The notes under the pieces are model-generated. The model ran no database searches. It was not told the DNA's origin and saw nothing but the letters and a program-made list of their open reading frames with translations. From NCBI GenBank assembly GCA_019054805.1, contig JAHQIY010000001.1, forward strand, positions 6,338,501 through 6,402,500: a stretch of 64,000 bases of DNA, written 5' to 3'. Source of the stretch: Brachionus manjavacas. Lineage: Eukaryota > Rotifera > Eurotatoria > Ploima > Brachionidae. The translations under genes were made by a program, and so were the position numbers. Below are positions 59,086 to 64,000 of the stretch, piece by piece (within the stretch, counting starts at the first letter, position 1; each line of letters opens with the position of its first letter).

Positions 59086-60215
59086 TTATAAAAAACACTT
59101 TATTAAAAAACGGCCTAATCTAATTGATTTTTCTTCTATAATATAATAAAAAATCATTCCACAGATGAATGAAAAAAAAATTATTAAAATTATCATTTCA
59201 ATATCAGTTTTTGTTTTAACCAGCATGTTTATTCGAATAACCATTGGATGAAAAAGATAAATTCCAAAACTGTACTTCCCACATTTGAGTAAAAAATTTG
59301 ATTTTTCGAACCATTCAGTCACAAAATAGTCCTGTGGACCAACAATAATCAAAAATATCAACAGACTGATATAAACTCCACACAAGGTACTATGTTTTAT
59401 TAGCAATACTTTAGGATTCAAATATCGTAGAAACAAATATGGAAAATAAATAATGAGAGCTGTGACTACAATTTTAAATGAAATGATAAAATATTTTGAC
59501 TTGTAATTTTGAAATCGAAATTCGTAAATTATTACGAATTTTTTACAATTGAAGCTGATAAAAATACATTAAATCTTGGTAAAAGCTTGTGACGATTTGC
59601 TGCATTATGATCAGAGTTAGTTAGACCATAAGGATCAAAGTACTCCACACTGAAGACATATAAAGCTAATCCAAAAATTAGGTATCTTTTGTATTTTCCA
59701 AGATTTGTGTAAATCAAGCATAAAATTGGAATAAATAAATAATATTTAACTTCATTTGCTATTGTCCATAGATGATTATGACCAACGTTTTTTAGAGTAA
59801 TCAATGATTGGAAAGAAGAATATTTTTTAAAATAGCCACCGAATAATTTCTGATTCCATTTAAGCTGTTTTATTAAAGCAATAGTAATTTTTTGCCAAAA
59901 AAAATGATCCATAGTATGTGTATGCGATTTGCATAAAAATCCATAAGCAATTAAAATTTTGACTTTTTCATTTAATTTTTCTTTCTCTCCAAGTTCTAAA
60001 ATCAGGCGATATGTTAGCAAAAAAGAGCTCAGAACAAAAAAACCAATTACACCAACATAATATCCTAATCCTTTAAAAAGATTATAATCTTTGTTTAGAT
60101 GAAGATCATAGCTTGCATGATGCAGCAAAACTGTAATAGCTAGAAAGCCTCTAAAGCCGGTCAAAAATTCAAATTTATATTTTGAGCTCATTTTTAGTTT
60201 TAATCTTTCAGGCAT
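59086..60215 (-). pseudogene. Acyltransferase-3 family membrane protein (frameshifted)
   Basis: Members of this family (OafA/NRF-6 type) are multi-pass membrane acyltransferases of unknown substrate in animals. The frame from 60215 gives MPERLKLKMSSKYKFEFLTG and FRGFLAITVLLHHASYD (motif 1), a second membrane span GFFVLSSFLLTYRL, and NVGHNHLWTIANEVKYYLFI (the HLWTxxxExKYYxFxP motif). It runs to a stop at 59532. The rest (VVTALIIYFPYLFLRYLNP, KYSFGIYLFHPMV) is in another frame open from about 59580 down to 59086, so a one-base shift at about 59545-59565 breaks the gene. A second, compensated shift may exist near 59925, where another frame offers DFYANRIHILWI, closer to the family's RRxxRI segment. 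Either the gene is dying or the sequence has indel errors. A decayed copy follows at 60388. Confidence 0.7.
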
Positions 60216-60387
60216 AATTTTTTCTAAAATTTTAAGAAAAAAGAAAAAAATAATAAAATAAAATATTTTTAAAACCTGTAGTACTGGTTTAATCTAATTT
60301 ATGAACATCGTTTTGTTTAGTTTTATTGTTGCATACTACCTAATTTAATTCAGGTGTAAGTGGTAGGAAAAAGAATTTTAAAATTTT

Positions 60388-61510
60388 GATCCGATCTTCG
60401 AATTCCTCACCAAATATACTAAAATTAATTTAGAATCAAATTTAATAACTAATAAGAATAATTTAATTGAAAATTTAAAACAACACTCCAAATTTGAGAA
60501 CTAAAAAATTATAAAAAACACTTCATTTAATAAATCTGTCCTAATCTAATTGATTTTTCTTATTTTATAATAAAAAATCATTCCACAGATGAATTTGAAA
60601 AAAAAATTATTAAAATTATCATTTCAATATCAGTTTTTGTTTTAACCAATTATGTTTATTGAATAACCATTATGAAAAAGATAAATTAAACTGTACTTAC
60701 ATTTGGATAAAAATTTGTTTATTTTTTACTGTATGTGGACCAACAATAATCAAAAATATCAACAGACTATATAATTGCCACAATGGTACAAGTTTTATTC
60801 GAGCTAAATAAACTCTTATTAAATATCGTAGAAACAAATATGGAAAATAAATAATGAGAGCTGTGACTACAATTTTAAATGAAATGATAAAATATTTTGA
60901 CTTAAAAAATTCATAATTTAAATCGAAATTTAAACAGAATCATTAATAAAATAAGAATAAAAATAAAAATTAAAAGTATATCGATTTCTTTGTTTCTTAA
61001 TAATTAGAAAAGGTTTACCAGATCTTGTAAAAATGTTTATTCCGTAAAAATGTAATTTTATAAAAATGTTATGCTTACATTTTTGAATATTAGGGTCTTA
61101 TTAGTGTATATTAGAGGTTTAACAAATTTCTGTCAAATTGAAGTTTATGATCAAATTTTCAAGATAATGCTCAAAAATTATCACTTGAAAAAAGTGTATG
61201 ATGTTCTTGAAATTTATTGCAGTGGAAAATTTTCAAATCATACACACAATAACATGTTAAAATGAATTCTTTATATTTGCAGATCTCTGCAAAATATTAT
61301 ACAAATAGAATTATGCACAATACTATGGCATGGTCTGCTACACTTGAAATTCTAATTAAATATTCTGCATTAAATATTTTTATTTAAAATTCTTTAAGAT
61401 ATTTTTTTAATTTAATAATTTTTGAACATGATCATGAGGATTTGATCATAAGCCGGTCTTCAAATTTTCATTTTGAGCTCATTTTTACATTTTAACTTTC
61501 AGGTAATTTA
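60388..61510 (-). pseudogene. Decayed tandem copy of the acyltransferase gene
   Basis: Bases 60388-60915 repeat 58961-59515 (3' flank and C-terminal part), with many one- to ten-base deletions. Bases 61445-61510 repeat the start region 60157-60215: GAGCTCATTTTTACATTTTA against GAGCTCATTTTTAGTTTTAA. The first ATG is lost and the second is followed quickly by a stop. The middle of the gene (about 60915-61445) is not recognisable. The small-deletion pattern differs from point-mutation decay. Confidence 0.75.
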
Positions 61511-61857
61511 AAATTTTTGAACAAAAAAAAAAGTCCTGGAACATATAATCCCTAAACAAAATCCCTAAAAAAATATACAATTAAGAAACTAAAAAACCGG
61601 GTTCGTAGTGTTAAAGTTGGATTACTATGCTTCTATTTGAAAAATAAAAGAAATAAGATACTTTTTGCTTAGGATTTTGGAGAAAAATATTTTTTAAAAC
61701 CGATCTTTAACTTAGACCACTCTTGTAAGAAGATCAAATGAATTACATTATATAAGCGTTATCCTTCAATTTTTACATTTTTTGATTCAGTAATATAAAA
61801 AACGAATTGTCTGATAGATAGTAAATTGTCAAATATTTTATTAATTGTAAAATAAAT

Positions 61858-61912
61858 AATAAACACCCTTGCGGTGTTTATTGAATAAATAATAATAATA
61901 ATAATAATAATT
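61858..61912 (+). repeat. Perfect 10-bp hairpin followed by (AAT)n tail
   Basis: AATAAACACC and GGTGTTTATT pair perfectly around CTTGC (61858-61882). GAATAAATAATAATAATAAT follows directly. The structure is like the 3' end of a LINE or SINE; no coding part is recognised before it. Confidence 0.7.
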
Positions 61913-61948
61913 AAACGTTAATATACACTTTGACATTAATAGTAATTA

Positions 61949-62143
61949 CCGTATTCCCTTGTTCAATTATGCTGCATCACAAGCTAAACTACCAGCTTAA
62001 TATCCTAAATAAATTTTTTTTGCATGTACCAAAGTACACAAAGTACCAAAGTACATCTCATCCATGCAAAAAAAATTTTAATTTTATGTTTTAAATTGCA
62101 TGTCTAAGCTTGTAGCGCAGCATAATAGAACGAGGGAATACGG
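61949..62143. mobile_element. MITE with CCGTATTCCC ends and TA duplication
   Basis: The 195-bp element starts CCGTATTCCCTTGTTC and ends with its reverse complement (GAACGAGGGAATACGG); TIRs extend about 40 bases (ATTATGCTGC, ACAAGCTTAGAC). TA lies on both sides (61947-61948, 62144-62145). Its centre has the direct repeat GTACCAAAGTAC twice. There is no coding sequence. Confidence 0.85.
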
Positions 62144-62954
62144 TATTAAAAATGAAGATAGTAAGGTATAGTCGGAAAGGTTGTTCACGTTTAAGTGAAC
62201 AAAAACCCGAGACCCAGATAGTGAAGATATAAATTAAAAAATACTTTTTTAGTTCAACGATATTCGTATATTCAAGTCATTGCAGTTAGACAATGGACAC
62301 CAATTATTGAACCAGAAATAATACAACAAACACAACCCAAAAAGTGCGGTCGTAATACGTAACCTAAAACTGGCAAAGCGAATATCAATTACATTGAATT
62401 CCCCTATTTATATAATAAAATTTATGATTTTATTTAGAAATTATTTTCAAACTCATTTAATCAAATTTTTGTTGGCTTTAAATTCAAAAAATAATAAAAG
62501 AGTCCCAAAATTTTGTTAAGAATTTTATTAAGTTTCTTACTCTACATAAAAAAAATCTATATTTAAGATTTTGATTTTAAATTTGAATTTTATAATGCAT
62601 TCTTATTAATGAAAAATAACAAAAGTCCTGAACATATAAAAACAAAAACGCTAATTTGAAAATATACAATAAGCTGAGAACGGGTTCGTATGAAATACTA
62701 TGTTTCTTTTAAGAAACCAAAAGAAAAAAACTTTTTACCCTTAGATTTGAGAAAAAACTTTTATTAAAAAGATCTTTATTAGATCTTTTGTAAACTTTAA
62801 TCAAGTTGAATTTCTGGTATTAAAATAAATTCAGAATTAATTCAAATTTTTCCAAAATTGCTGAATCAAAAGAAAATTTAACAGCAATTAATCAAACTTG
62901 AATATCACACTTAATTTTTAAACGTTAATAATTAGTGTTGACATTAATAGTCCA

Positions 62955-63222
62955 TTACACGGTATTTTTTGCGGCCATTTGGCTGCAATGGCGGCCAAAT
63001 TTTGGACCAGCTTAATATATAATATTTTAAATTAATTTTTTTCTTATTAAAAAATGTTTTTTTTTAATTAATAAACATATTAAATTAACTTAATTTTTTA
63101 TTTTTTATTATCTTATCACCAGACCGTATATTTTTGGCCGTTTATTTTGGCGGTCCAAAATTTTGGCCGCCAAGCTGGCCGACCGGTTAAGTGGCCGCTT
63201 GTACGGATCCCAACACTATTAA
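62955..63222. mobile_element. GC-rich GGCCGCC foldback element
   Basis: Inner inverted repeats GGCGGCCAAATTTTGGACC (62990-63008) and its complement (63152-63171) are flanked by further GCGGCCATT and GGCCGCTTG blocks, while the centre is almost pure AT. GCGGCC-rich DNA stands out strongly in this genome. A single GGCGGCCAAAAATC at 57831 may be a relic of the same family. Confidence 0.75.
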
Positions 63223-64000
63223 AAATAAAATTTTAAATATGAATTTTTCAAAGTTAGAATATAAATTTATCTGAATTATGTTTTAATTTTGATTTTTGAT
63301 TTCAACAAAAGCATTTAAATGCTATTAATTCTCCCAAATTATTTAGTAATCAAAATGAAAAATAAATTTTTTTTATAAAATAAAAATATTGCACAAAAAA
63401 TCAAAAAATTTTAAATTTTTCATTTTTTCATTTTATCAAAATTTTGACGAGCATTTTTTTTTTAAATTTTATTGTGTTAAATCGGAGTTCTTGTTCGAAC
63501 GATATCAAACTTTGTATAGATTTGTATAGAAAATTTTAGATATAAAAGATACGTGCTTCATTCAATCATTCTTCTTTTAGTATAAACAATTTTTAAAATT
63601 CTCTAAACACTATCAATCTTAAAGTAAGCTTTTGATGTTTAAAAAAGCAATATCTAGAGACAAAGTTTTATATCCCTAATGAAAATCTGGAATAAAATTT
63701 TTTTTTTTAACAAATTCAAAATGAATAGACTTTAAATTTATTTTAAAGATTTGTTTTTCAATTAATAATTTAAATATATCTAAATTTCAAAATTCTGAAA
63801 AAGTTTAATTCCATACGAGGCATAAGTGCAGAATTATTACTTCCTTTGCAATTCAAAAAAAAACTTTAAAAACGTGATTTAATATAAAATGAGCATCAAT
63901 TTTTTTATTTCTTTTATTAACAAACTTGAAAACTAATAAAATTCGTTTTATATAGAATTCTATTTCTTTATATTTTCTTTTGACTTTAAATCAAAAATAA
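63223..64000. other. AT-rich DNA to the window end
   Basis: No gene, splice-linked exon or structured repeat was recognised in this segment. Confidence 0.35.

Larger units (their letters stand above)
61530..62965. repeat. Direct repeat pair, about 1.09 kb apart
   Basis: Bases 61530-61760 and 62618-62830 share AAAGTCCTG, GAACATATAA, AATATACAAT, GGGTTCGTA and TACTATG blocks; 61912-61945 and 62910-62955 share TAAACGTTAAT and TTGACATTAATAGT. Small gaps are frequent. It may be part of one long, imperfect tandem duplication downstream of the acyltransferase copies. Confidence 0.6.

Noticed and set aside
59465..59532. GT-AG intron in the acyltransferase gene
   Set aside because: Available donors are in the wrong phase, while an open frame continues without interruption through the supposed intron; a one-base frameshift explains the break better.
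1..64000. tRNA, rRNA or CRISPR features
   Set aside because: No cloverleaf with the usual conserved boxes, rRNA core or spaced repeat array could be read by eye; a covariance-model scan would be needed to exclude tRNAs fully.

Overview
The window is a strongly AT-rich stretch of an animal nuclear genome. Seven protein-coding genes can be recognised. Several are split by short GT-AG introns of about 50 to 75 bp, and one of them carries a minor-class (U12) AT-AC intron. A myotubularin, a DHHC palmitoyltransferase, an ELOVL elongase, an ETHE1-type dioxygenase and a 7TM receptor together point to a metazoan. Compact introns, high AT and many CR1/RTE-like LINE fragments and MULE/pogo relics would fit a small invertebrate such as a rotifer, but the species cannot be fixed from the sequence.

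Layout: 1.5-2.65 kb, zDHHC palmitoyltransferase (3' end not found). 14.09-15.52 kb, thymidine phosphorylase. 20.07-21.10 kb, ELOVL fatty-acid elongase. 21.73-30.47 kb, myotubularin phosphoinositide 3-phosphatase, with two long introns; the 4.6-kb one holds LINE and MULE debris. 36.76-38.36 kb, an intronless atypical rhodopsin-like receptor. 54.68-55.50 kb, ETHE1-type persulfide dioxygenase. 59.09-60.22 kb, a frameshifted acyltransferase-3 membrane protein followed by a decayed tandem copy (60.39-61.51 kb). All seven genes lie on the minus strand. They belong to unrelated pathways (protein lipidation, nucleoside salvage, lipid elongation, phosphoinositide turnover, signalling, sulfide oxidation, membrane acyl transfer), so this is ordinary gene scatter and not an operon.

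The rest is mostly transposon-derived or featureless AT-rich DNA. At least a dozen LINE fragments are recognisable. Many end in one of two kinds of microsatellite tail: (ACT)n after CR1-like bodies, or (AAT/AATAAAT)n after a short hairpin. Non-autonomous DNA elements with terminal inverted repeats are frequent: a pogo-like element with a CENP-B-type helix-turn-helix remnant, a MULE-like mini-element with a 76-residue ORF, a 745-bp element with an acidic ORF relic, a 1.5-kb element inserted in a LINE ORF1, a family sharing CAGAGTTGT ends, and several small foldbacks. The long segments 2.65-4.8, 6.4-7.9, 38.4-45.0 and 46.1-48.7 kb contain no gene that can be supported.

The observations most worth following are the 62-bp AT-AC intron, the coexistence of several unnamed inverted-repeat families with subterminal motif arrays, the in-frame LINE-LINE fusion at about 32.64 kb, and the recently or noisily duplicated acyltransferase locus.
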